Notes under the pieces: generated by a model
The model's input: only the letters and a program-made list of their open reading frames with translations
What the model was told of the DNA's origin: nothing
The model's database searches: none
NCBI RefSeq assembly: GCF_965221945.1
Contig: NZ_OZ244925.1
Span: forward strand, 3,100,001 to 3,164,000
From: Poriferisodalis sp965221945
Lineage (GTDB): Bacteria > Actinomycetota > Acidimicrobiia > Acidimicrobiales > Poriferisodalaceae
DNA length: 64,000 nt
Direction: 5' to 3'
Part shown: one piece after another, positions 34,877 to 43,350 of the stretch
Layout: each line of letters starts with the position of its first letter
How positions within the stretch are numbered: the first letter of the stretch is position 1
Made by a program: the position numbers and the translations under genes

Positions 34877-37800
34877 TCACTGAAACACCGGTGGTGTTCC
34901 GTCGTGGACGGACGGTTCGCGACACCAGTCACGGGTAAGATCGCGCAGAGGTTCAGAATCGGGAATTCCCAGCAAGTGAGCTGCCGCTTCATCCACTGCC
35001 GCGCGCGCAGGGTCGCGGTAAGCATCACGAGCGGGCATGAGTGTCGTACGAAGGAGTTCCAGCCTGGTTTCCAGCAATTCGCGGGCTGCGGCATACGTCG
35101 ACGTTTCGTTGAAGTCGGGGCACGGCATCTGCCGGATGCCTTCCAGTTGCGCGCTGCTACGTCCATGCTGCTGGCGCTGCGCGCGTGACCAGTGGACCAC
35201 CATCCCAAGTGTCGAATTCGCCCAGATCGCGAAACCGAAGCGGACGACTGGGTCGTCGTGTAGGAGCGCGCACCATGCTCGCCCACCCATAACGGGCTTG
35301 TCCGTAATCGCCGCAAGCGCCACCTGTGACGGCCAGAAGATGCCGCGCTGATAGAAGAGTATGGATCGGCATCTGCGCATCTCGGCGAGGGCGTTGTGGG
35401 AACGAGCTCGTTCATTGGCTTCAGCTTCGGCCTGAGCCTCAGCGACTGCTGCGTCGCTGGGATTGCCGCCATCGGAGCGAGACAGCTCGCGTTGCAGCTG
35501 TACGAGGGCGCGTTCACGCGCAGCGCCGAGTCGTGGACCTACGGCGAGGCCGTAGTGAGTCGGATCGACGGTCAACATGGTCTGCGCGTCCGCGTCAGAT
35601 GCCCACAGCGAAACATCCGCTCGTACCTGATCGTCGGAAATCGGCCATAGCTCGAACTCCCCGATCGGTTCGTTGCCCGCCACATGGCCAATGCGGTGGT
35701 GCGTCGGACCCACCTCGAACAACTCACCGATTGTCGTCATGGCGACCGAGCACACGGGCTCGTGCGCATCAAGAGGCATGAACTCGCCTCGCCGCGTGAG
35801 TCGTTCCGCAACTGTCACCGCGCCGAAGCTCGCCGCCCCGACTGCAGCCCATGGTCCTCCATCGGCGGCCGGCAGCACCGTCCAACGACCGGTCACGGCG
35901 GATCCTACGGTGACGTTGCCTTCCCGCTGCTCCTCCCGGCCGCGAAGCGCGGCATCGACAGATCGTCCAGTCTCCGCAGCTACGGCAATGCTGCTGAACG
36001 GCTCATCGAGCGCCACCGTCATGATGTCGGCTGCCGAGAGGTCAGTGCGAGGCTCCGAGCGCTTGGTGGCTGCAATGATCATCTCGCCCATGGCGGTGTC
36101 CGCCGAGAGCGTCCTGTCGCCGCCACGGGTCGCACCCGGGAATGCGACGAGTAGCAAGTCGTCGAAATGCGTCTCGAACATGGCCCGGATGCCCGCCCAC
36201 GCTGGCGACGCAGCAGCAGTGATCGGCAGCACGATGCCGGCCCGGCCCCCGGGGCTGAGCTTGCAGCGCACGAGTTCGCAGAACACCGAAGCAAGTCCCG
36301 CCTTGAGATTGGCAGGCGTGTCGCGAACCAAAGTCGCTGCTCGCTTCTGGGCGCGCGTCCGTTCACTGTCGGTTGCCCCGGCGATGTCAAAGAGCGCCTG
36401 GCCACCGCGCGAACGTGAATACGGCGGGTTCATCATCACGATGTCGAAGCGCTCGTCGGGGGCGTACAGGCCTTGAGCGTCCGCTTCGGCACCAGGGCGC
36501 GGCGCGGACCCCGTCGTCGACGCCTCGTAGCCGAACAGGTCGGCTAGTTCTTCAGTGGCCAGATATTCGACGGAGCCAGTCTTGCCCGCCGGCCCGCATA
36601 CCTGCGCGACACCGATATTGGTATGGCGGTAATCGGCACCAGGCTCGATGTTCGAGAGGCCCGATGCAGTCAGATGAGCGGCGATCGGGGAGATATCGAC
36701 ACCGCAGAAGCCCTGCTGCATCAAGTGCGTGTGCAGTGCCGCCAACCCTTCGGGCTGCGCTCCCGCGGCTCGTGCAAGCGCGCGGACTCTTCGGTAGGCA
36801 GCCCGAAGAAGCGTCCCGGTGCCGCAGGCGAAGTCGGCGATTCGGAAAGTCTCACCCAAGTGATCCGACTCGCCGAGCGCGAGTGCGCGAGCAGGCCGCG
36901 GAAGTTGCACACCCTCATTGACCGTGATGTGGGCGAGGAATTCCGCGACTTCTGGGCGTGTGTAGTAGCTCGCCGCCTCGGACCTGTCCGAAATGAGGCG
37001 TTGGAACAACTCTCCTCCGATGTCGAACAAGCCGAGCACGCTTGCCTCGACACGGTTGGCCATCCGCGCCGCCCGGCCCAGCAGATCCGCAGTCACGGCC
37101 GTGCCGGCGTTGCGTTCCACGATCTGCAGTGCCTCGGTCGCCGGGTCGAACACTGACCGGTAGTCAATGCCGCGAATGGTTTCCCACGCCTGCTGCACAA
37201 GCTCGGGAAGGGGGTTGTAGTCGAGAATCGCCTCAGCCCGTTTCGGCACCTCCGTGTGAGACTGCGCGATCCGGTCCTGGAACAGGAAGGCATTCAGCCA
37301 GACGACGCCGACAACATTGAGGCTGTCCGAGCCTGACGGCCGCCCCATGGCGATCGCCAGCCGGAGCTTGGCGTCATCGCTGAGGCTGGCGTCGAGATCC
37401 TCTGAGATACCACGCATCTTGTCGGCGGCGTCCGAGGCAACCTTTTCGACTTGTCCAGGCGGAACCGAGACCATGACCGCGAGTTCGGAAAGGGATTGAG
37501 CCGTGCCGGTGAGCCAACCGGTTCGCGGCCAACGGATGGGTTCAGCAGAGCTCTCTGAACGTGAGAAGACGGCGTAGTGCAATTGTGCACCACCTACGAG
37601 CCGGCTCACGGCCTCTTCGTGGTCCTTCCACTGCTCGGCAAGCGGTGGCGCCAAGACCGACATCGCCGCTTCAATGACGCGGCCGTCACGCTTGAGCTCG
37701 AGGCCAAGCCTCGCGACGGCGTCCTTGTCCGGCTGACTGCCGGCGCGGTTGTACTCCACCTCGACGGCTACGGGCAGCAGACCTGCGGCGCTCACCAGGA

Positions 37801-37951
37801 CATCCACACGACCCGAGCTGCCCCCAGAAACAGGCTTGAGCACGCCGACGCGTTCGTGACTGAAATCGATGCGCTTGTCGGCGTGCATCCGCTTCATCGC
37901 CTCGGCTAGTGCGGCATTGAAGTCGTGCTCGTGGAGTCTTCCTTCAGGCAT
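34877..37951 (-). CDS. N6-adenine DNA methyltransferase with nuclease-like N-terminus (type IIG-like)
   Basis: 1024 residues. N-terminal part has VDVLVSAAGLLPVAVEVEY (D50, E64, E66), which resembles a PD-(D/E)xK core but with Glu where Lys is usual. A helical linker follows, then the HsdM-like YYTRPEVAEFL at 329-339, the SAM motif ADFACGTGTLL at 372-382 and the catalytic NPPY at 508-511. The last 350 residues would be target recognition (WPSQVALAAITDKPVMGGRAW). Single-chain size and order fit a type IIG restriction-modification enzyme or a solitary methylase; no separate nuclease or specificity gene is near. The ATG at 37949-37951 avoids overlap with the HAD gene. Confidence 0.78.
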   Translation of the reverse strand: MPEGRLHEHDFNAALAEAMKRMHADKRIDFSHERVGVLKPVSGGSSGRVDVLVSAAGLLPVAVEVEYNRAGSQPDKDAVARLGLELKRDGRVIEAAMSVLAPPLAEQWKDHEEAVSRLVGGAQLHYAVFSRSESSAEPIRWPRTGWLTGTAQSLSELAVMVSVPPGQVEKVASDAADKMRGISEDLDASLSDDAKLRLAIAMGRPSGSDSLNVVGVVWLNAFLFQDRIAQSHTEVPKRAEAILDYNPLPELVQQAWETIRGIDYRSVFDPATEALQIVERNAGTAVTADLLGRAARMANRVEASVLGLFDIGGELFQRLISDRSEAASYYTRPEVAEFLAHITVNEGVQLPRPARALALGESDHLGETFRIADFACGTGTLLRAAYRRVRALARAAGAQPEGLAALHTHLMQQGFCGVDISPIAAHLTASGLSNIEPGADYRHTNIGVAQVCGPAGKTGSVEYLATEELADLFGYEASTTGSAPRPGAEADAQGLYAPDERFDIVMMNPPYSRSRGGQALFDIAGATDSERTRAQKRAATLVRDTPANLKAGLASVFCELVRCKLSPGGRAGIVLPITAAASPAWAGIRAMFETHFDDLLLVAFPGATRGGDRTLSADTAMGEMIIAATKRSEPRTDLSAADIMTVALDEPFSSIAVAAETGRSVDAALRGREEQREGNVTVGSAVTGRWTVLPAADGGPWAAVGAASFGAVTVAERLTRRGEFMPLDAHEPVCSVAMTTIGELFEVGPTHHRIGHVAGNEPIGEFELWPISDDQVRADVSLWASDADAQTMLTVDPTHYGLAVGPRLGAARERALVQLQRELSRSDGGNPSDAAVAEAQAEAEANERARSHNALAEMRRCRSILFYQRGIFWPSQVALAAITDKPVMGGRAWCALLHDDPVVRFGFAIWANSTLGMVVHWSRAQRQQHGRSSAQLEGIRQMPCPDFNETSTYAAARELLETRLELLRTTLMPARDAYRDPARAAVDEAAAHLLGIPDSEPLRDLTRDWCREPSVHDGTPPVFQ

Positions 37952-38024
37952 CGAAGCATTCCGCTCGTTGTGGACGGCTTGCGAACACTGCGTCTTGGTT
38001 GCTTCTGTGAATTCGCCGCTCACT

Positions 38025-38639
38025 CTATGGAACGTCACCCGACGCATTGCGCACCCCGCGAGGATGCTGCCGCTTCGGTCGCAGCAGCGACGCCAAGCAC
38101 CCGGTCTCAAACAGCACTGCCTCGAAACCGACTGCACGTGCAGCATCAACGTTCTTCTGGCGGTCGTCGACGAACAGGCACTCGCCGGGATCAGCTCCGA
38201 TCATGCTGAGCAGCGTCAGGAAAGCCTCGGCGTCGGGCTTGCGAACGCCGATGTCGCCGGAGATGCACCAGGGATCGATGAATTCTGCCAATCCGAAGTG
38301 ATCGCGTTGAGGGGCGGCCCACTCGCTCACATCGTTTGAAAGGCACGCGACGCATATGCCACGAGCTGTCACGTCTGCGAGCAGGTCCTTGAGGCCAGAT
38401 GAAAGCGAGTGACCGGCGGTGTAGTCGGCGTCATCGCCATCAACGCCACACCCCTGCCAGAACTCCGAACTGGTCATCCGGCCGAGACTCGCTGCGTGAT
38501 AGAGAGCCTCGATCTCCGCGTCCGAGAGTCGGCAGCCTTTGTCGCGGAGGTACGGAATGAGCAGCTCAGCGACATCGTCGCCAGCGCGATAGATGACGCC
38601 CATCGCGTCAAGCACAAGCCAACGGACAGCGCGAGGCAT
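38025..38639 (-). CDS. HAD-family hydrolase (subfamily IA)
   Basis: 204 residues. Motif I is WLVLDAMGVIY: the nucleophile D11 is kept but the usual second Asp is Met13, as in non-phosphatase HAD proteins. Motif II ACLSNDVSEW, motif III GVRKPDAEAF and motif IV LFVDDRQKNVDAARAVGFEAVLF are standard. Activity could be dehalogenase-like or lost. 73 bases before the methyltransferase start, same strand; a functional link is not shown. Confidence 0.8.
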   Translation of the reverse strand: MPRAVRWLVLDAMGVIYRAGDDVAELLIPYLRDKGCRLSDAEIEALYHAASLGRMTSSEFWQGCGVDGDDADYTAGHSLSSGLKDLLADVTARGICVACLSNDVSEWAAPQRDHFGLAEFIDPWCISGDIGVRKPDAEAFLTLLSMIGADPGECLFVDDRQKNVDAARAVGFEAVLFETGCLASLLRPKRQHPRGVRNASGDVP

Positions 38640-38737
38640 CAGGACGAGGAGTGCTGCGCTGCTGTCAGATCACCTTGACGCCGCTTGTGAACGACGAGGC
38701 GCAAGCCGAGCAGAGTGACACCGCCGGCCACGGCCAC

Positions 38738-39103
38738 CTAGGCCGCCAAGGCGACGTTGCTGACCGGCGGGAACGCCCACTCCAAGAACGGCCTGGCCAC
38801 CAGCGCCTCTGGAGTGATGATCAGTGCAAACAACGCCGCGGCCACAGCGGCCGAGGTGCTCCCGATGATCACCCCGTCGCGCCACGGGTGACGATGGAAC
38901 TCGTCGTGGCAGATGTAGCGAGGATTCTCGGGGCTGCCGTTCACCGGGACGCCATCTTCTTCCATCCAACCAAAGAAACAGCGCTCGATCGGATGCGCTC
39001 CGGCGGGACTCGCCGCTGCAGACAGCAGAGCGAATGCAATCGCAAGAGCCGCTGGCACGAGGAGAATTGCACGGATCTTCGTCACAGTGCAGCGTTTCGT
39101 CAT
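38738..39103 (-). CDS. Small secreted/membrane protein, unknown function
   Basis: 121 residues. A signal peptide-like start (ILLVPAALAIAFALLSAAASPAGA) is followed by a short hydrophilic domain with two Cys (IERCFFGWMEEDG, RYICHDEFHRHPWRDG) and a membrane helix at about 80-97. No family recognised. Three bases after the VapC1 stop on the same strand, so possibly co-transcribed with the toxin-antitoxin pair. Confidence 0.5.
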   Translation of the reverse strand: MTKRCTVTKIRAILLVPAALAIAFALLSAAASPAGAHPIERCFFGWMEEDGVPVNGSPENPRYICHDEFHRHPWRDGVIIGSTSAAVAAALFALIITPEALVARPFLEWAFPPVSNVALAA

Positions 39104-39106
39104 GGG

Positions 39107-39499
39107 CTATGGGCGTACTTCGATGAAGCCGGCTGCGCTGAAGTCGCCGTCGAATGCCAGCGCCTCGGTTATCCGCTCACGGCGCATGATCTCGAAGCTG
39201 GTGGCGTCGACGTAGGAATAGGCGCGCTCGTCGTGCCGATGCAGCCACTCCCACGCCCGCGCATCTATGGCCGCATCGACCATGGCAATCGAGAGCCTGG
39301 GCGACTCGTTTGCGAGTTCGACGAAGCTGAGCGCCGCTGTATGACCGACACGGCGCCGCAGCCACGTCCACGTTTCGCCCAGCACCAAGTTGGAGGTCCG
39401 CAACGGCCCGCTATCACGCCACAGGACAGCGGCGTCATCATGGCGCCGGTCTCTCGGGACCGCGAGACCTATCCAAAACGAGGAGTCAACAAATCTCAC
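39107..39499 (-). CDS. PIN-domain toxin (VapC-like)
   Basis: 130 residues. PIN-domain acidic residues D5 (FVDSSFW), E42 (LGETW), D98 (YSYVDATSFEIM) and D117/D119 (AFDGDF) would bind Mg and cleave RNA, typically tRNA or rRNA. ATGA overlap with the upstream ribbon-helix-helix gene makes a standard VapBC order. Confidence 0.85.
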   Translation of the reverse strand: MRFVDSSFWIGLAVPRDRRHDDAAVLWRDSGPLRTSNLVLGETWTWLRRRVGHTAALSFVELANESPRLSIAMVDAAIDARAWEWLHRHDERAYSYVDATSFEIMRRERITEALAFDGDFSAAGFIEVRP

Positions 39500-39726
39500 G
39501 GCGCCGTGTCGTAGCCGTAAATGACCGCATCTATGTCATCGTTTGGTTCAACATCGAAGCGGCCGACCAAGGCGTCCAGCGGATCCGCGAACTCATCGGA
39601 TTCTGCGCTCAGCAATGCGCGCACAGCATCTCGCATCAGCGCCGAGCGTGACACTCCCTGTTTCGCCGCCGCTGCCGTCAGCGCTTCGTCGATGTCAGGC
39701 TCCATATAGAGCTGTATACGCCGCAT
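39496..39726 (-). CDS. Ribbon-helix-helix antitoxin (VapB-like)
   Basis: 76 residues from the ATG at 39724-39726 (a GTG five codons earlier is possible). N-terminal strand RRIQLYMEPDIDEALTAAAAKQGVSRSALMRDAVRALL is a ribbon-helix-helix DNA-binding domain; the acidic C-terminus should wrap the toxin. TGTATA/TATACA inverted arms at 39713-39740 overlap its start and may be the autoregulatory operator. Confidence 0.8.
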   Translation of the reverse strand: MRRIQLYMEPDIDEALTAAAAKQGVSRSALMRDAVRALLSAESDEFADPLDALVGRFDVEPNDDIDAVIYGYDTAP

Positions 39727-39825
39727 ATCTGCAATATACACCTATTACTCGCCGAGCGTCCGTTGCAAGTGGCGGCCGACGGCCAAACAGCGCCGGCGCT
39801 GCGCAGGTGCGCCGAGCGCGGAATT

Positions 39826-39873
39826 CAAAGTTATGAAACTTGCTGTGGGTTTGAAATCTTGTTCATAACTTTG
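39826..39873. promoter_or_regulatory. 12-bp inverted repeat (copy A)
   Basis: Arms CAAAGTTATGAA (39826-39837) and TTCATAACTTTG (39862-39873) are perfect complements around 24 bases. The matching site at 46204-46251 has one arm base changed, with the complementary change in the other arm. No gene starts immediately to its left in this copy. Could be a regulator-binding site or a structural/recombination site. Confidence 0.75.
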
Positions 39874-39899
39874 CAAGCGGAGCTGCCGCGGGGCGCGCT

Positions 39900-41077
39900 C
39901 TAGAGAATGATCGACAGGATGGCGTCGGCGCTCGACTCCAAGAGTCGCTGCGGGAATACGCCGACAACAACCGTCACTGCAACCGCGAGGCTGATCGCGA
40001 AGACCGATGTCAGGGGCAGGCCTCCCCAGCGCGGTCGGCTGGCGCGGGCGGCGGGAATGCTGTCGCCGTCATCAACCGGTCCCTCAGGGGCGTACATGGT
40101 CAGCACGACGCGCAGGTAGGCGAAGGCGCCCACAACGGCAGTGACCATGGCAACCGCAGCCAGGATGTAGCCACGAGCGCCGATCGCTGCGCGGATGACC
40201 TCGAACTTCGCCACGAAGCCCGCAGTCAGCGGAACACCTGCCTGTGCCAGCAGCAGCACCGCAAAGGCGAGTGCCAGAACGGGTCGGCGACGTGCCAGCC
40301 CGCTGTAGTGGCTGAGGGAATGGGGGCTCGAGTCGGGTTCCAGCGATCGAGCTTCAGTACCGAACACCGACAACACGGCGAAGCTGCCCAACGCCATGAA
40401 CGAATAGGCGACCAGGTAGAAGACGGCCGACGAGACCCCGTCTCCCGATTCGACTGCTGACAATCCGACGAGCACGAATCCGGCATGGCTGATCGAGCTG
40501 AACGCCAGCATCCGCTTGACATCGATCTGGCAGATGGCCATCACCGCGCCGACTGCCAGCGTGGCGAACGCAAGCCCGACGAGGATCGGCGTCCAAGCGG
40601 TGCTCTGCTCCGCGACGGCCACGTACAGCACACGCGCCAGCGCCGCGAAGCCCGCTGCTTTGGCGATGGACGCCAGGTAGCCGGTGACCGGGCTTGGCGC
40701 ACCCTCGTACACGTCGGGCGCCCAGAAATGGAACGGGACAACGGCCACCTTGAACCCCAAGCCGACCAGCAACAACGCGACGCCAGCGAGCAGCAAGTAG
40801 TCGGTCTGCCGGATGGTTCCGAAGAGGAAGTCCCCGATCCCGCTGAGATTCGTGCTGCCCGTGGCGCCATGCCGTATCGGTCGAGGGCTGAATGCGCGAC
40901 CAGCGCAGTCATGACCACACCTGCGCCTACCAGCACGGTAAGCAGCAGGCTGAAGCCATCGCTCACGAATGCACCCGCCAGCGTGGGCCGAGGCGTGGCG
41001 CCGACGAGGATGATCTGCGGAACGAGCACCCACCAGTCGACGGCCAGCGACACGAACGGCACCGGGAGCGACGACAT
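39900..41077 (-). pseudogene. nuoN: Decayed second copy of nuoN
   Basis: Reads as NuoN from MSSLPVPFVSLAVDWWVLVPQIILVGA, but lacks 44 codons (132 bp, in frame) soon after the start and a further 235 bp before GSTNLSGIGDF, which shifts the frame. The remaining 3' two-thirds is still an intact frame and the final residues (SSADAILSIIL) are normal. Both deletion junctions fall in GGCGCC. The product could not form a full 14-helix subunit. Confidence 0.92.
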
Positions 41078-41160
41078 CAGTGACGATCCTCGCCGTGCTC
41101 TGTGTCGGAATGCTCAGCATCGGAGCGCTCGCTCGAACTACGCCGAATCACCGACCCGGT
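41075..41160 (-). pseudogene. Remnant of the nuoM 3' end
   Basis: Directly upstream of the decayed nuoN, about 27 codons ending SSERSDAEHSDTEHGEDRH match the C-terminus of NuoM2 (SSEHSDAEHPDAPHDEDRH). It shows the duplicated segment once began inside nuoM. 41161-41351 beyond it holds no recognisable gene. Confidence 0.8.
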
Positions 41161-41351
41161 TGTCGAGTGCAGGTCAGACGGCTGAGCGCAACGAATTTCG
41201 CGGCAGTTGCGAGGCACTGGTTCCGACCACGGCGAGACACCCAAATGCCTCCGTAGGGCCACACACGTCCCCGCGCCGACCTGCCGCTCGCGAACATTGA
41301 TCCTTGAATCACTCGTTCGCATCCACTACGTTGCGCTGTGTGAATGAACGA

Positions 41352-42068
41352 ATGTATGCAACAGAAGCAAGGCGGATCATCTCCTACGCCCGCGTGTCCA
41401 CGGGCGTCCAAGCAGCCTCCGGGCTCAGCATCACCGCCCAGCACCAAGCCGTCGCCGACGCGTCAGCCGCTCGAGGATGGCAGGTGATCGCATGCGTGAC
41501 CGACGAAGCGGTGTCGGGATCCGTGCCCGTCGGCGAACGCCCTGGGCTGAGTACCGCGCTCGCGCAGCTCGAACGAGGCGACGCCGATGCGCTTCTCGCT
41601 ACGCGCGTCGACCGCCTCGCCCGCGACACACTGGAGACGCTCTTGCTGTTCGACCGCGCAGAGCGATCCGGTTGGGAGATCCTCACTCTCGACGCTCCCG
41701 ACGGCGTGAGAACGCACAACGGGCGCCTGCTGGTGGAAGTGCTTGCGATGATCGCAACTCACGAAGCCGGCATGGCTCGGGCCCGCACCAAGACGGCCCT
41801 CCGGACCGCTCAGAGCAACGGCAAGCGCCTCGGCCGGCCCAGCCGCCAGCCCGAATCCGCCCGGGTGCTCGCCGCGCAGCTCCAGGCCGAGGGCTTCAGC
41901 CTCCGCGACATCGCAGCAGCGCTCGAAGCCGCAGGGATACTCACCGCCACCGGCAAGACCACCTGGCACCACTCCAGCGTCGCCGCCCTCCTGCGCAGCA
42001 CTGATGAGCTGTCAGATGCGGGCGAGCAAGCTCTGGCGCATTCTCGACCCGAGGACTCGCCGAGCTGA
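41352..42068 (+). CDS. Small serine recombinase (resolvase/invertase family)
   Basis: 238 residues. The catalytic Ser16 lies in SYARVSTG, followed by RVDRLARDTLETL (85-97) with the active-site Arg residues and the ETL helix. The C-terminal region GRPSRQPESARVLAAQLQAEGFSLRDIAAALEAAGI is a helix-turn-helix DNA-binding part. Such enzymes resolve, invert or integrate DNA at short sites. It is the only plus-strand gene of the island and lies just beside the decayed nuoN repeat. ATG at 41352 chosen; a GTG at 41340 is also possible. Confidence 0.88.
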   Translation: MYATEARRIISYARVSTGVQAASGLSITAQHQAVADASAARGWQVIACVTDEAVSGSVPVGERPGLSTALAQLERGDADALLATRVDRLARDTLETLLLFDRAERSGWEILTLDAPDGVRTHNGRLLVEVLAMIATHEAGMARARTKTALRTAQSNGKRLGRPSRQPESARVLAAQLQAEGFSLRDIAAALEAAGILTATGKTTWHHSSVAALLRSTDELSDAGEQALAHSRPEDSPS

Positions 42069-42082
42069 ATCGCTTGGACAGC

Positions 42083-42361
42083 TCAACCACACTCCCGTCG
42101 CGTCTCAGCCTCCGCGATGATCATGGCAACCCGTGCCGCCACGATGGATTCGGCACTCGCGTCGTGATCAGGGCCATCGAGTTCTCCAGCGTGATCCTCT
42201 GCAGTCTGGTGCGCCGCATCGTGTGCTTCTATCGCTTGGCCCCAGCGTTGCTCAGCGTCGGCTTGTGCCCACGCCGCGGACTCACACCCGACCGATCCTC
42301 CATCGACGAGCGTGCAGCCGCTTACCAGAAGACCCATCATGGCTGCGGTCAGCCGTCGCAT
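42083..42361 (-). CDS. Small lipoprotein, unknown function
   Basis: 92 residues. MRRLTAAMMGLLVSGC is a lipoprotein signal with lipobox LVSGC (Cys16 lipidated). The mature part is hydrophilic, rich in Ala, Glu, His and Asp, and probably helical (QADAEQRWGQAIEAHDAAHQTAEDHAGE). No family recognised. Convergent with the recombinase, 14 bases apart. Confidence 0.55.
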   Translation of the reverse strand: MRRLTAAMMGLLVSGCTLVDGGSVGCESAAWAQADAEQRWGQAIEAHDAAHQTAEDHAGELDGPDHDASAESIVAARVAMIIAEAETRRECG

Positions 42362-42367
42362 TGACAG

Positions 42368-42595
42368 CTACGCGGCCCGCCGCACTACGCGACGCGCCCG
42401 TCGTGGCAACTTGCGTGACTTGATCTTCGTGCGTGGCTTGATCCTTCCGTCGCGCCCGATGCGCCGCCCGTCACGGTTGATCCTGTGCCGGCCGGTTGGG
42501 GGAAAGATACGCCGCAACTCCTCTGCCGCGCCGCTCCACTCCCCATAGTCAGCACGCGCAGACTTCAACCGTCGAATGGTCTCTATGTCTGACAT
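42368..42595 (-). CDS. Small basic protein, unknown function
   Basis: 75 residues; the N-terminal part (IETIRRLKSARADYGEWSGAAEELRRIF) is helical, the C-terminal part very basic (GRRIGRDGRIKPRTKIKSRKLPRRARRVVRRA), suggesting nucleic-acid binding. No family recognised and no clear ribosome site. Confidence 0.4.
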   Translation of the reverse strand: MSDIETIRRLKSARADYGEWSGAAEELRRIFPPTGRHRINRDGRRIGRDGRIKPRTKIKSRKLPRRARRVVRRAA

Positions 42596-42612
42596 TGGAA
42601 CTCAGCCCGGCG

Positions 42613-42933
42613 TCAGGCGACTGAAGCAGGATCGCTCGGGTTGCCACGCGGGAGATGCCCCGTAGCCAAAGCCCTACGATCCGCCTCAGCACGCGCCTCT
42701 CCAGCGGTGGGTGCCTTCGACACGCCGCGTGCGACGCGAGTTAGCACCCTCGTGGCTGGCTCGCGTAGATACACCGCGAGCACCACCATCCCAAGGAAGG
42801 CGAGCAGGTACACAAGACCCAAGTTCAAGGCTCTGAGAAGCAGAATGCCCTGAACGACGACGAGCAACACACACGCCCAATAGCCCGCTGGACTCAAGGC
42901 GCCGAGACGTCGTTCGCAAAAGAACCGGTGCAC
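42613..42933 (-). CDS. Small membrane protein, unknown function
   Basis: 106 residues from a GTG start. Two adjacent membrane helices (about residues 18-34 and 38-56) are followed by a hydrophilic, Ala/Arg-rich tail. No family recognised. Nine bases downstream of the neighbouring secreted protein gene, same strand. Confidence 0.45.
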   Translation of the reverse strand: MHRFFCERRLGALSPAGYWACVLLVVVQGILLLRALNLGLVYLLAFLGMVVLAVYLREPATRVLTRVARGVSKAPTAGEARAEADRRALATGHLPRGNPSDPASVA

Positions 42934-42942
42934 AAGATCAGC

Positions 42943-43350
42943 CTATATGTGGGAGTACGTGAAGACGCACGACGTAGCAGCGGCACCGACAACGGCTTGC
43001 CCAGCGAGGGTGGCACCTCCTGTCAGCGCGCCTGCGACGGTCAACGTCGGACACGCAGCGTGATACCAGTGCGAGTGTCGGTAAGGGCGGTCCACGTACA
43101 CCCGGTCGCAAGTCCACACCAGAGTCGGCTTCATTGTGTACTGACCACTAGCGGCCTGCTCGGGAGTTTGAACCTTGGCGTACTGCGTTTCGTATCGACA
43201 GTTCGTGTCCGCCAGCGCCCGCTCATAGCGCGTGTCGGCCGACGCGGGAGTTGTTGCAAGAACAACAGCTCCCACTAATGCCAACATGAGAGCAGTGAGC
43301 GAAGCGGCGATGAGCCTCTTAGCCCTTGATGTCGGGGGTAATGCGTTCAT
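42943..43350 (-). CDS. Small secreted protein, unknown function
   Basis: 135 residues. A signal peptide (KRLIAASLTALMLALVGAVVLATTPASA) with a likely cleavage after ASA, then a mature domain with four Cys (NCRYE, WTCDRVY, AACPT, TSCVF) and a hydrophobic Gly/Ala stretch near the C-terminus. No family recognised. The start MNALPPTS is chosen over one 14 codons upstream because signal peptides are short. Confidence 0.5.
   Translation of the reverse strand: MNALPPTSRAKRLIAASLTALMLALVGAVVLATTPASADTRYERALADTNCRYETQYAKVQTPEQAASGQYTMKPTLVWTCDRVYVDRPYRHSHWYHAACPTLTVAGALTGGATLAGQAVVGAAATSCVFTYSHI

Larger units (their letters stand above)
39824..41160. repeat. Direct repeat copy A: inverted repeat + decayed nuoN + nuoM tail
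   Basis: Homologous to 46202-47907 in the same orientation. Homology begins at the TTCAAAG edge of the inverted repeat and ends in the degraded nuoM 3' end. From about 40010 to 40860 the copies look identical base for base in this reading; outside that core they diverge, about one base in five at the nuoN 3' end. Two internal deletions (235 bp and 132 bp) are confined to this copy. Confidence 0.93.

Noticed and set aside
39900..41120. 406-residue frame read as an intact NuoN-like protein
   Set aside because: Only the part after GSTNLSGIGDF is in the NuoN frame; the first 87 residues come from the wrong frame after a 235-bp deletion.
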